From assembly GCF_003086895.1 (NCBI RefSeq), contig NZ_CP026004.1:1212721-1276720 (forward strand): a stretch of 64,000 nucleotides of DNA, written 5' to 3'. The notes under the pieces were generated by a model. That model saw only the letters and a program-made list of their open reading frames with translations. It did no database searches and had not been told where the DNA came from. This document shows, one piece after another, positions 29,897-38,734 of the stretch. A program made the position numbers and the translations under genes. The DNA comes from Stenotrophomonas sp. ESTM1D_MKCIP4_1. GTDB taxonomy: Bacteria > Pseudomonadota > Gammaproteobacteria > Xanthomonadales > Xanthomonadaceae. Numbering within the stretch: position 1 is the first letter of the stretch; every line of letters starts with the position of its first letter.

Positions 29897-32677
29897 TCAG
29901 CGGAACTGCAGCGTCAGCAGGAAGTAGCGGCCGAGGGGGTCATCCAGGCCGGCCATCTGCCCGCCGCTGCCCACCAGATAATTCACCGGCGCGGTATCCA
30001 GCACGTTGTGCACGTCCAGCGCGGCCACCACGCGCGGGCTCAGCTTGCGGGCCACATGCAGGTTCCAGCGCAGCTGCGCGGGATTCATGCAGCGGCGATC
30101 CTCCCGCTGCTCCTGTGGGCAGTCCTCGCCCGCCAGCCACGCCCGCGTGCGGCCCACGCGGTTGCCCCGCAGGGCGATGTCCCACGAGGGGTTCTGCCAC
30201 TGCACGTTGATGATGGCGGCGAGGCTCGGCGTCGCGTGGCCACGCAGGTCCACCGATTCGCCATGCGCGCGGTCGCGGCGCAGCGCCTGCTGCTTCAGGC
30301 CATCCAGCGAGAACAGCCATTGGCCATCGCGGCCGGCATCGATGCGGTACTCGCCCCGCAGCACCCAGTTGCGCGAGGTGGTGCGGCCGATGTTGTCGAA
30401 GGACAGGCGCAGGTCGCGCAGGCGGCCCTGCTCATCCAGCTCCCACGTGTCCGGGTTCCACAGCGCATCGCTGGGTTGCAGCGCGAGGATCTCGTTGCGC
30501 AGCTCGACGATGTTGTGGGTCAGCGACAGCGAGAACGCATCGGTGGGCGTCCAGCTGGCGGCCAGCGAATGGCTGCGCGAGGTTTCGGCACGCAGCGCAT
30601 CGTTTTCCACCACATCCACTTCCACCGCACAGCCGCCGCCGCGCAGCGGCCGTGCGCACGGCGGCAGGGTGTCCGATGCGGGCAGCGCCAGCAGCCCGAA
30701 GTAGGCCGGCGGCCGCCGCCGCTCGAACAGGCTGGGTGCGCGGAAGCCACGGCCACTGGCCAGCAGGAACGACCAGTGCGGTGTGAGGCTCCAGCGCAGC
30801 CCGGCGCGCGGCGAGAACGCGCTCTCACCATCGTCGTGGTCCAGCCGTGCCGCCAGGTCCAGGCGCAGCGTCGACGCCAACGGCAGGCCAACCTCGGCGT
30901 AGGCCGCGCTGCTTGGCCGCGACAACCGCCGCTGCTCCAGCGGCAGGCCCAGGGCCAGCTCACCCTTGCCCAGCAACGGATCGGGCAGCGAGATCCAGCG
31001 CTCCTGGCGCAGGTCGATGCCGGTGGCCAGCTGCGCCTTGCCGCCGGGCAGCTCCATCAGTTCGCGCTGCACGCCCCACCAGCCCTGCAGCTGGGTGGTG
31101 CGCCCGCGGTTGCGGATGGCCGGGAAAAGTTCAGGGGCCAGGCCCGCTGGCAGGGTCGAAAAACCGGGCAGGAAATCCAGTGCAAGCGCGGCTTCCAGCA
31201 GCCGTTCGGTGCGTACGGCACCTTCCGTGCGCAGGTCTACCTGGCTGCGCTGCGCGCTCAGTCCCGCCTCCCAGTTGTGGCCGGACTGCTCGCGGCCGAT
31301 GCCCACGGTCAGGTCGCCTTCGCTGGCGCGCACACGTGGCTGCACTTCGCCGCCTTCCTGCAGCACCACGTTCAGCAGCGCATTGCGGTTGAAGTTCAGT
31401 GCCACGGCGGTCGGCCCCAGCTCGAAGCGCTGGCGGCTGTGGCTGGCGCGCGCCTCCACATAGGCGTACCGGCCTTCGCCCTGCTCGTGGCGATAGCGCA
31501 GGTAGCCGGCCACGGTGTCGGAGGCCGGTTGCAGCGAGCGCGGGCGAACGCTGTCATACCAGCAGCCATCCTCGTCGCGCTGCAGCGGCGCGTGGCATTC
31601 GGTGGCCGGGTAGTAATCGCCGTTGGCCAGGATCAGGCCGATGGGATACAGCTGGCTGTCGGCATGCCAGCTGCGGCGGTCACCGGCCACGTGGCGGATG
31701 CGGTGCACGTCCAGGCCGGCAAACCAGCGGTCACCGTTGTCGCGCACACCGCCCGTGGCGGCCTGCACGCGGTGCTGGTCGCCATCCCCGCGGCTGCTGA
31801 CGCCGGTCTGCAGCGTGGCTTCCGGTCCGTCAGCCTGCTCGCGCAGGATGATGTTGACCACGCCGGACATGGCGTCGGCGCCGTAGATGGCCGAGGCACC
31901 ACCCCGCACCAGCTCGATGCGTTCGACGAAGCTGAGCGGAATGCCGCCGAGGTCGGTCAGGCCGCCTTCTTCCAGCGACACCATCGGGTAGCGCGGCAGG
32001 CGGCGGCCATTGACCAGGAACAGCGTGGCACGCGGGCCCATGCCGTCCAGGCTGGTGGTGGCGGCCGCGCCCACCGGCAGGTACAGCGAATCGCCGCCGC
32101 GCGAGGTGCTCAGTGGCGGGTGGCCGTTCATGCCCGGCAGATGGCGCAGCAGATCGAACAACGTGCCGTAGCCGCTGCGCAGGATGTCCTCGCGCTCGAT
32201 CACCGTCACCGGCAGGGTGGTCTGTACGGAGGTGCGTGGCAGGCGGCTGCCGGTCACATGGATCGGTGCCAGTTCCACCTGTGCCGGCGGCTGCGGGCGC
32301 GGCGGCGGGGCGGGCACGACGGCAGGCGGCGGTGCTGCAGCCACGGCATGGCGGCGCAGCACGAAGCCACCGCCGGGCGTGCGCAGGATGTTGACCGGCT
32401 GGCCAGCCACCAGCGCTTTCAGTGCCGCCGCAGGCTCCTGCGACCCCTGTGTGCCGGCGGTGCGCAGGTCGGCCAGTTCGCGCGTGTCGAACAGCAGGGA
32501 TGCCTGACTCTGCCGGGCCCACTGCTGCAGCGCCGGTACCAGTGGGCCGGCGGCGATGTGGTAGTCGGTGTTGGCCGTGGTTGCTGGTGGAGCGGCGGTG
32601 GCCGTGCCCAGGGCGCCAGCCACGGCAAGCCACAGCAGGGCCATCAGGCCCTGTCGCAGTGCCCCGGGGGTGGGCAT
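29897..32677 (-). CDS. TonB-dependent receptor with N-terminal STN domain
   Basis: 926 residues. A signal peptide is followed by an STN (secretin/TonB N-terminal) domain (HIAAGPLVPALQQWARQSQA, KALVAGQPVNILRT), a Pro-rich linker, a plug domain (PVTVIEREDILRSGYGTLFD, GASAIYGADAMSGVVNII) and a 22-strand-type barrel. It ends in GRYFLLTLQFR with a terminal aromatic residue context. An STN domain is the mark of receptors that signal through FecR-type anti-sigma factors, which fits the two genes upstream. The plug resembles oar/iron-complex receptors, but the ligand cannot be told from sequence. ATG at 32677 gives the best signal peptide. Confidence 0.92.
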   Translation of the reverse strand: MPTPGALRQGLMALLWLAVAGALGTATAAPPATTANTDYHIAAGPLVPALQQWARQSQASLLFDTRELADLRTAGTQGSQEPAAALKALVAGQPVNILRTPGGGFVLRRHAVAAAPPPAVVPAPPPRPQPPAQVELAPIHVTGSRLPRTSVQTTLPVTVIEREDILRSGYGTLFDLLRHLPGMNGHPPLSTSRGGDSLYLPVGAAATTSLDGMGPRATLFLVNGRRLPRYPMVSLEEGGLTDLGGIPLSFVERIELVRGGASAIYGADAMSGVVNIILREQADGPEATLQTGVSSRGDGDQHRVQAATGGVRDNGDRWFAGLDVHRIRHVAGDRRSWHADSQLYPIGLILANGDYYPATECHAPLQRDEDGCWYDSVRPRSLQPASDTVAGYLRYRHEQGEGRYAYVEARASHSRQRFELGPTAVALNFNRNALLNVVLQEGGEVQPRVRASEGDLTVGIGREQSGHNWEAGLSAQRSQVDLRTEGAVRTERLLEAALALDFLPGFSTLPAGLAPELFPAIRNRGRTTQLQGWWGVQRELMELPGGKAQLATGIDLRQERWISLPDPLLGKGELALGLPLEQRRLSRPSSAAYAEVGLPLASTLRLDLAARLDHDDGESAFSPRAGLRWSLTPHWSFLLASGRGFRAPSLFERRRPPAYFGLLALPASDTLPPCARPLRGGGCAVEVDVVENDALRAETSRSHSLAASWTPTDAFSLSLTHNIVELRNEILALQPSDALWNPDTWELDEQGRLRDLRLSFDNIGRTTSRNWVLRGEYRIDAGRDGQWLFSLDGLKQQALRRDRAHGESVDLRGHATPSLAAIINVQWQNPSWDIALRGNRVGRTRAWLAGEDCPQEQREDRRCMNPAQLRWNLHVARKLSPRVVAALDVHNVLDTAPVNYLVGSGGQMAGLDDPLGRYFLLTLQFR

Positions 32678-32687
32678 CCGGGCCGCC

Positions 32688-33656
32688 TCAGTACGTGCGG
32701 CGCAGTTCCAGCGCGCCATCCTTGCGCGGCTGGCCAGCGATCGACCACCCCAGTTCCAGGGCGGACAGCAGTTCGTGTGCATCGCCGGCACGGAAGCTGC
32801 CGCTCACGGCCAGATCGGCGATGTCCGGGTCGGCAATCACCAGCGGCATGCCGCCATAACGGTTCATGCGTTCGACCACCGTGGACAGTGGCGTCGCGTC
32901 GAACACCAGCCGCCCTTCGGGCCAGGCTTCCGCCGCGGCGGTGGTGGCCAGTTGCGGGCCCGGCTGGATGCGGCCCGACGGCAACACCTGCAGCTGCTGG
33001 CCGGGGCCCAGCGTGTGCTGCGCGCTGCCACTGGTCACTTCCACGGCGCCTTCCAGCAGGGCCACTTCCACCCGGCCATCGGTCAAGCGCTCCACCTGGA
33101 AGGTGGTGCCGATGTCGCGGATGCTGCTGCCACCGGCCTGCACCTGCAGTGCGCGCGAGGAGGCGGCAACCTGCAGCTGCACGCGGCCGTGTTCCAGTTC
33201 CAGCTCGCGCTTGCGCCAGCCGAAGCGGGCGCTCAGCGTGGTGCCGGCATCGAGGGTGGCCACGCTGCCATCGGCCAGCGTGCGCACCTGCGGCAGGTGG
33301 CTGGCATTGGCGTAGATCTGCGGGGTGGGGTTGCCGTCGGTGTAGACCATCCAGCCGATGCCCACCGCCAGGCAGACACCGGCCGCTGCCGCTACCGAAG
33401 GCAGCCAGCGCCGTGCGGGTGCGCGGGCGGCGCGCGCCGCAGCGGTGCGCAGCCACGGGTCGCCGGACAGCCCGGCGCTGCGCTGGTGCAGCGTCTCGGC
33501 CTGCATCCAGGCGCTGACATGCGAGGGGTGTTCGGCCAGCCAGTCCTCGAACGCTTCGCGCTCGATCGAGGTGCAGTCGGGGGCCTCCAGGCGGGCCACC
33601 CAGGCGCTTGCGCGCTCAAACAGCAACGTGTCATCCATGTAGGCGTCGCGGGTCAC
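32688..33656 (-). CDS. FecR-type anti-sigma / sigma regulator
   Basis: 322 residues. The N-terminal DUF4880-type sigma-binding segment (ASAWVARLEAPDCTSIERE, FEDWLAEHPSHVSAWMQAE) precedes one membrane helix (VAAAAGVCLAVGIGWMVY), a periplasmic FecR domain (VRTLADGSVATLDAGTTLS, LEHGRVQLQV) and a C-terminal STN-like domain. It should pass a receptor signal to the sigma factor. GTG at 33656 overlaps the sigma-factor stop (GTGA). An internal ATG at 33638 is an alternative. Confidence 0.9.
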   Translation of the reverse strand: MTRDAYMDDTLLFERASAWVARLEAPDCTSIEREAFEDWLAEHPSHVSAWMQAETLHQRSAGLSGDPWLRTAAARAARAPARRWLPSVAAAAGVCLAVGIGWMVYTDGNPTPQIYANASHLPQVRTLADGSVATLDAGTTLSARFGWRKRELELEHGRVQLQVAASSRALQVQAGGSSIRDIGTTFQVERLTDGRVEVALLEGAVEVTSGSAQHTLGPGQQLQVLPSGRIQPGPQLATTAAAEAWPEGRLVFDATPLSTVVERMNRYGGMPLVIADPDIADLAVSGSFRAGDAHELLSALELGWSIAGQPRKDGALELRRTY

Positions 33657-34225
33657 TCACTATCTCCATCAGTGTGGAGAGGATTGCTGCCCAGCTCCTT
33701 GCGCAGGCCCTGCAGGGCGCGGGCGATGTGTTTTTCCACCGTCTTGGCGGTGATGCCGCAGTGCCGGGCGATCTGTGCATAGCTCATCCCGGTGATGCGG
33801 TTGAGCAGGTACACCTCGCGGGCACGTTCGGGAAGCTTGAACAATGCCTGTCGCAGCAGCGCGATCATCTGGCCGGATTCTGCCTGACGCAGCGGGTCGG
33901 GAGAAGTGCCGTGCGCGACCTCGCTGCCATCGCGTTCACCCAGCGGCAGGTGAGTGCGTGCCAGCGGCGCGCGCCCGCGATCGGCCAGGCGGTTGCGGGC
34001 GATGCGGTACAGCAGCAGGCGCAGCGCGTCGGTTTCATGCCCCCGGTAGCGGATCAACCGCTCCATGCAGTCCTGCGCGATGTCCTCGGCATCGTCCGGG
34101 CCAACCCCGCGCATGCGCAGGAAGGCGCACAACGGCGCGCGCTCTTCGCCGACGAACGCAATGAAGGCATCCGGAACCCCGGCCGGGTCCGGCGCGCGAC
34201 GGGGCAGGGGGGAGGGGGCGGACAG
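33653..34225 (-). CDS. FecI-like ECF sigma factor, start uncertain
   Basis: The certain part encodes region 2 (APLCAFLRMRGVGPDDAED, IAQDCMERLIRYRGHETDAL) and region 4 (LFKLPERAREVYLLNRITGM, ITAKTVEKHIARALQGLRK) of a FecI-type sigma factor. The first conventional codon is TTG at 34132, but it would cut helix 2.1. The good coding frame continues upstream (PDAFIAFVGEERAPL) to a stop at 34262-34264 with no ATG, GTG or TTG. CTG at 34225 has GAGG eight bases upstream and is my tentative start. A C-rich tract there could also hide a frameshift. It overlaps fecR. Confidence 0.75.
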   Translation of the reverse strand: MSAPSPLPRRAPDPAGVPDAFIAFVGEERAPLCAFLRMRGVGPDDAEDIAQDCMERLIRYRGHETDALRLLLYRIARNRLADRGRAPLARTHLPLGERDGSEVAHGTSPDPLRQAESGQMIALLRQALFKLPERAREVYLLNRITGMSYAQIARHCGITAKTVEKHIARALQGLRKELGSNPLHTDGDSE

Positions 34226-34314
34226 GGGAAAGGCCTCGAACGACGAACGCGTGCTTGAGTTTTACAAGACGACGACCGCAGGGGGAAGCCTGTGCTACGC
34301 ACGACACGCGTTTG

Positions 34315-34326
34315 TGAATGCATTCA
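34315..34326. promoter_or_regulatory. 12-bp palindrome in the sigma/autotransporter divergent region
   Basis: TGAATGCATTCA is a perfect palindrome about 90 bases upstream of the autotransporter ATG and about 90 bases upstream of the probable sigma start. It is a possible shared operator for the divergent genes. The rest of 34230-34415 shows no other feature that I can support. Confidence 0.4.
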
Positions 34327-34415
34327 TGTTTTGCCCGGCAGCACACTGGGGGTGATCGGCGCACTGCTGCGTTCTCCCTCCGTCCCGCGTGGTGCGGGTG
34401 GAGAGAGAGACCGCA

Positions 34416-37301
34416 ATGAAGCAATCGAAGTTGAGCATCGCGTTGGCCGGCCTGGTGGCATTTGCAACGCTGGGCGCCGTGGGCGAAGCCGGGGCGATGA
34501 ACTACCACGTGCAGGACGACCGCGTCGTTCTGAGCGGTGGCGTCACCTTTGCCGACGTGGTGGCGCTGCCGGCCCTGCTGGCCAAGGCACAGGCCGAAGG
34601 CCGTCCCATCCGTGAAGTCGTGCTGCGCACCTCCAACGGTGGCGCGCTGATTGCCGGTGAGTGGCTGCAGGCCGTCATCCGCACCAACGGCCTTGACACC
34701 ATCGTGTCCGGCCACTGCATTTCCTCGTGCTCGATCATGCAGTCCGGTGGCGTCAACCGCTACCTGGCCGGCGATCTGCCGACCGTCGATTCGGTGCAGA
34801 TCCACGCCGCCAGCAGCGGCGGCCGCATCACCTACAGCCCGTCGCCGCGCATGACCCAGATCTACACCGGCAACTACGGCGGTGGCATGGATGCCGGCCT
34901 GCTGCACAAGGCCATGTACGAAGTGGTGGCGCCCAACGGCCTGCTGGTGTTCCGCGACCCCGCACGCACCAACGGCACCTCGGTCAGCTTCGACCCCGAT
35001 GGCAGCGGCCGCAGCCTGCAGCTCTTCCCGGGCCAGGACATCCATAGCAACAACATCATCACCGAGGCCGGTTACCGTGACCCGGGCGATACGCTCACCG
35101 TCACCGGCAACGTCACCGGCGACATCAACCCCGGCTACCTCTCCACCGCCCGCCAGCTGCAGGCGCTGGTGGATGATGACTTCGCGCGCTGGAACGACGC
35201 GGAGTACGACACCACCTACATCAATTACGCAGTCAGCATCTACAACGCCGCCAGCGCTGGTGCCAACGGTATCGGCCCGCTGTCCGTGCAGGATTACCTC
35301 AACGACGCGGGCATCCAGCAGCTGCTGCTGGGCCAGCTGCGCCTGGGCGATCTGGACGCTTCCGCACTGGCCAACTCGGCCGGTGTCATCCGCGTGGCCA
35401 AGGGCGGTACCTGGCGCACCTCGGCCACCACCGGTGCGGATTTCATGCTGGTGGATGGCGGCACCATCGCCCTGGAAGGCGGCGCCCTGCGCGCCCCGGA
35501 AGTGCGGGTGATGGCCGATGGCATGGTGGTCGGTCATGGCGACATCGCTTCGATGGAAACCGATACCGACGCGCTGCTGGACGCCACCGGCCCGTCGCTG
35601 CGCGAGGATGGCTTCAACCGCCTGCGCGTGTACGGCACCCTGATGCCGCGCGGTGGTGATCTGGTCACCCACGGCTACGTCAACATCATGCCGGGCGGCA
35701 AGGTGCTGTTCGATGTCACCGAAGCCGGTGGCAGCGCAGCCGGCCGCCTGCGCGTGGGCAGCTTCTTCGATGGCGGGCAGAACGATGGCGCACTGGTCAT
35801 CTCGCCCGGCGCACACCTGGAACTGAACGTCGCCCAGGGCTTCTACGCCGGCACCTACCAGCGCGAACTGGTTACCGGCCCGATCTACGAAGAGGGCTTC
35901 GCCGAGGCCGTGCGCCTGGGCGATACCCGCTACAGCGCCAGCATCACCAACAACGAGGTGTTCCGCCCGCGCCACAACTCGCTGCTCAGCTTCAACATCA
36001 ACCAGAGCGAAGACGGTCTGTCACTCACCGCCAACCCGGGCTTCGATCAGCTGCCGCAGTTGACCGCCAGCAATGGCAACCAGAGCCTGGGCGTGGCCTT
36101 GGCCGCGGCGGGTGATCGCCAGGATGTGGGCCTGAAGTCGCTGCTGGGTGCGCTGCAGTTTGCCGACCGCGATGTCATCGCGCAGCAGGCCGGTGCCCTG
36201 CGCGGTGATGCGCACGCCAGCCTGCGCCTGGCCGACAATGCCCTGGTGGGCAGCATCGGCAACGTGGTCACCCAGCACCAGGCAGGCCTGCGCAGTGGCA
36301 GCGGTGATGCCGGCGGCCTGGCCGCGCAGGCCGCACAGGCGGCCTCGGCACAGCCGGGCATGGCCAACAGCAGCCTGTTCAACCAGCTGGCGATGCATCT
36401 TGTCGAACCGGGCGCACAGGCCACGGCAGGTGCCGACGGCGGCGCGGGTGCACGCAACCACGGCTTCTGGGGCCGCGGCTTCGGCAGCCATGGCCGCATC
36501 GACGGCGAAGGCGGCGTAGCAGGCCTCACCCACACCGTGGGTGGCATCGTGCTGGGCGCTGATACGCGCGTGGCCGATGACCGCGTCAGCCTGGGCGTCA
36601 GCGTGGCCGCAGCGGACATGTCCACCAAGGCCCGCGATGGTTCCGGCTTCACCGGTGACGTGCGCGCGCTGGATATCGGCGGCTACCTCGATGCCACCTA
36701 CGCGCGTGGCTACCTGTCGGCCGCCGTGCGCTACACCGATCTGCGCCACGACACCCATCGCGGCATTGCCGGTATCGACGGTCTGAACGACCCGCTGCGC
36801 GCCAAGTACAACAACGATGCCTTCTCCGCACGCCTGGAACACGGCTTCAGCTTCACCACCGGCAACGGGCTGGTGGTGCAGCCGCTGCTGCCGGTGGTGG
36901 ACTACGCGCGTACCTCGGCCACCCGTTTCAATGAAGGGCAGGGCGCGGGCGCACTGGTCGGCCGTGGTGACAGCCTGGAAAGCATCCGCGTCGGTGCCGG
37001 CCTGCAGCTGTTCAAGACCTTCAACGGCAGCAACGGCGAGCGCATCACCCCGCGCGCCCGCGTGGTCTGGCAGAAGGAACTGGGCGACACCCAGGCCCGC
37101 TACAGCACCGGCTTTGCCGCCGCTCCGGACCTGGTGTTCGGCAGCAGCAGCCAGACCCTGGGCGAGCAGGTGCTGGCCTGGAACCTGGGCGTCACCAGCC
37201 GTGCCAGTGACCGCCTGTCGGTGATGGTCGACTACGTGGGCGAGCGCCGCGATGGCCAGGTGCAGAACGGCGTGATGCTGGGTCTCGGCTACGCGTTCTG
37301 A
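34416..37301 (+). CDS. Autotransporter with ClpP-like N-terminal domain
   Basis: 961 residues. A signal peptide ends near EAGA (residue 27). Residues 28-150 follow the ClpP/crotonase-like periplasmic pattern: VVLSGGVTFADVVALPALLA, VVLRTSNGGALIAGEWLQAV, GHCISSCSIMQSGGVNRYL and a later QIHAASSGG. The Ser of the SSC motif and that His are candidate catalytic residues. The middle is a repeat-poor beta-rich passenger. The last 270 residues are an autotransporter barrel (NHGFWGRGFGSHGRIDG) ending in LGLGYAF with terminal Phe. ATG at 34416 follows GGAGAGAGA. It is divergent from the Fec-type operon. Confidence 0.88.
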   Translation: MKQSKLSIALAGLVAFATLGAVGEAGAMNYHVQDDRVVLSGGVTFADVVALPALLAKAQAEGRPIREVVLRTSNGGALIAGEWLQAVIRTNGLDTIVSGHCISSCSIMQSGGVNRYLAGDLPTVDSVQIHAASSGGRITYSPSPRMTQIYTGNYGGGMDAGLLHKAMYEVVAPNGLLVFRDPARTNGTSVSFDPDGSGRSLQLFPGQDIHSNNIITEAGYRDPGDTLTVTGNVTGDINPGYLSTARQLQALVDDDFARWNDAEYDTTYINYAVSIYNAASAGANGIGPLSVQDYLNDAGIQQLLLGQLRLGDLDASALANSAGVIRVAKGGTWRTSATTGADFMLVDGGTIALEGGALRAPEVRVMADGMVVGHGDIASMETDTDALLDATGPSLREDGFNRLRVYGTLMPRGGDLVTHGYVNIMPGGKVLFDVTEAGGSAAGRLRVGSFFDGGQNDGALVISPGAHLELNVAQGFYAGTYQRELVTGPIYEEGFAEAVRLGDTRYSASITNNEVFRPRHNSLLSFNINQSEDGLSLTANPGFDQLPQLTASNGNQSLGVALAAAGDRQDVGLKSLLGALQFADRDVIAQQAGALRGDAHASLRLADNALVGSIGNVVTQHQAGLRSGSGDAGGLAAQAAQAASAQPGMANSSLFNQLAMHLVEPGAQATAGADGGAGARNHGFWGRGFGSHGRIDGEGGVAGLTHTVGGIVLGADTRVADDRVSLGVSVAAADMSTKARDGSGFTGDVRALDIGGYLDATYARGYLSAAVRYTDLRHDTHRGIAGIDGLNDPLRAKYNNDAFSARLEHGFSFTTGNGLVVQPLLPVVDYARTSATRFNEGQGAGALVGRGDSLESIRVGAGLQLFKTFNGSNGERITPRARVVWQKELGDTQARYSTGFAAAPDLVFGSSSQTLGEQVLAWNLGVTSRASDRLSVMVDYVGERRDGQVQNGVMLGLGYAF

Positions 37302-37308
37302 GTAAAGG

Positions 37309-37340
37309 GCGCACCGGCGGCAGGACCGCCGCCGGTGCGC
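37309..37340 (+). terminator. Strong hairpin after the autotransporter gene
   Basis: GCGCACCGGCGGC and GCCGCCGGTGCGC form a perfect 13-bp stem with a 6-base loop, 8 bases after the stop. No T-run follows, so it is a weak intrinsic terminator or an mRNA-end stabiliser. Confidence 0.6.
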
Positions 37341-37375
37341 TATGGTCTGCGCAGGATTTCCGTGTAGGCCCGCCC

Positions 37376-38380
37376 ATGCAGATTGCCGTCTTCAGTGCCC
37401 GTCCCTATGACCGGCGCTTTCTGGAAGAAGCCAACGCGCGCGACGGCGCCGGGCAGGGCTTCCAGTTCGTCCATTTCGACGCCGCGCTGGATGTGCACAC
37501 CGCTGCACTGGCGCAGGACTGCGCCGCGGTCTGCGTGTTCGTCAACGATCGCCTCGATGCGCCCGTACTGCAGGCGTTGCATGCATTGGGCGTGCGCGCC
37601 GTGCTGCTGCGCTGTGCCGGCTTCAACAATGTCGACCTGGCCGAAGCCGCACGGCTGGGATTCTTCGTGGCCCGCGTGCCGGCCTATTCGCCCGAAGCCG
37701 TGGCCGAACATGCGCTGGCCCTGGTGATGACCCTCAACCGGCAGACCCACCGCGCCTACAACCGTGTGCGCGAAGGCAACTTCATGCTGGATGGCCTGCT
37801 CGGCCGCACCCTGCACGGGCGCACCGTGGGCATCGTCGGCACCGGCAAGATCGGCCTGGCCACTGCGCGCATCTTCCGTGGCATGGGCTGCACCGTACTG
37901 GGGCATGATCCGTATCCCTCGGCGGAGTTCGACGGGGTAGGAGAGAGCGTCGCGCTGGACGAACTGCTGGCCCGCGCCGATATCGTCTCGCTGCACTGCC
38001 CGCTGACGCCGGACACCCAGCACCTCATCAACGATGCCTCGCTGGCACGCATGAAGCCCGGCGCCATGCTGGTGAACACCTCGCGCGGCGGCCTGGTGGA
38101 TACCCATGCGGTGATCCGCGCGCTGAAATCGCGGCGGCTGGGGCACCTGGCGATTGATGTCTACGAACAGGAAAGCGCGCTGTTCTTCCAGGACCTGTCC
38201 GGCGAGATCATCGACGACGAGGCCTTCCAACGCCTGATGACCTTCCCCAATGTGCTGGTGACCGGCCACCAGGGCTTCTTCACCGTGGAGGCTCTGCAGG
38301 AGATCTCGGCCATTACCCTGGGCAACCTGGCCGATTTCGCGGCGGGGCGGGCGTGTGGCAACCGCGTTCGGGCGGATTGA
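37376..38380 (+). CDS. ldhA: D-lactate dehydrogenase (2-hydroxyacid dehydrogenase family)
   Basis: 334 residues of the D-isomer 2-hydroxyacid dehydrogenase family. The NAD site is GRTVGIVGTGKIGLATARIF. The catalytic Arg lies in NTSRGGLVDT, the Glu region is YEQESALFF and the His is in TGHQGFFT. The spacing and the EQESALFFQDLSGEIIDD block match fermentative LdhA. It reduces pyruvate to D-lactate. The stop codon overlaps the -35 box of the following tRNA promoter. Confidence 0.93.
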   Translation: MQIAVFSARPYDRRFLEEANARDGAGQGFQFVHFDAALDVHTAALAQDCAAVCVFVNDRLDAPVLQALHALGVRAVLLRCAGFNNVDLAEAARLGFFVARVPAYSPEAVAEHALALVMTLNRQTHRAYNRVREGNFMLDGLLGRTLHGRTVGIVGTGKIGLATARIFRGMGCTVLGHDPYPSAEFDGVGESVALDELLARADIVSLHCPLTPDTQHLINDASLARMKPGAMLVNTSRGGLVDTHAVIRALKSRRLGHLAIDVYEQESALFFQDLSGEIIDDEAFQRLMTFPNVLVTGHQGFFTVEALQEISAITLGNLADFAAGRACGNRVRAD

Positions 38381-38406
38381 CCGACGGGGTGGGCTGCCCG
38401 TAAAAT
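38377..38406 (+). promoter_or_regulatory. Promoter of tRNA-Thr
   Basis: TTGACC (38377-38382) and TAAAAT (38401-38406) are 18 bases apart. The -10 box ends 10 bases before the mature tRNA 5' end. The TGA inside the -35 box is the ldhA stop codon. Confidence 0.7.
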
Positions 38407-38416
38407 CGCCTGCTCA

Positions 38417-38492
38417 GCCGGAATAGCTCAGTTGGTAGAGCGGCGCATTCGTAATGCGTAGGTCGCAGGTTCGACTCCTGTTTCCGGCACCA
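38417..38492 (+). tRNA. tRNA-Thr, anticodon CGT
   Basis: A 76-base cloverleaf with encoded CCA: acceptor GCCGGAA pairs with TTCCGGC; the D-arm is GCTCAGTTGGTAGAGC; the anticodon arm GCATT-CGT-AATGC has its anticodon at 38450-38452; the T-arm is CAGGTTCGACTCCTG. The discriminator is A followed by CCA. CGT reads ACG threonine codons. Confidence 0.97.
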
Positions 38493-38502
38493 GTTGTAGA
38501 AG

Positions 38503-38529
38503 AGCCCCGGCCCAGGTCGGGGCTTTTTG
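38503..38529 (+). terminator. Terminator after tRNA-Thr
   Basis: AGCCCCGG and TCGGGGCT form the stem around CCCAGG, followed by TTTTTG, 11 bases after the tRNA. Confidence 0.9.
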
Positions 38530-38534
38530 TTTTG

Positions 38535-38585
38535 GTAGTGCCGGCCGCTGGCCGGCAACCCGTAGTGCCAGCCCATGGCTGGAAG
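38535..38585. repeat. Two direct SMAG units
   Basis: GTAGTGCCGGCCGCTGGCCG and GTAGTGCCAGCCCATGGCTG lie in tandem. They mark the left border of the AT-richer rhs island. The following 150 bases up to 38734 show no gene. Confidence 0.85.
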
Positions 38586-38734
38586 CCCTAGTTTCCGAAC
38601 CTCGCGGCCTGCCAGCCACGTCGGCTTTCCAAACGCTTGTTACCTCGCCCGGTCCCCGACCTGGAAACCGCAGCCGGCCATTACTGTGCTATGAATACCC
38701 CGCCCTGCTCCAAAGTTTTTCAGGGATTGAAAGG

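Noticed and set aside
30008..33517. A 1169-codon open frame opposite the receptor and fecR genes
   Set aside because: It spans two real minus-strand genes and their junction. Its composition is typical antisense shadow, and its end crosses the fecR coding sequence.
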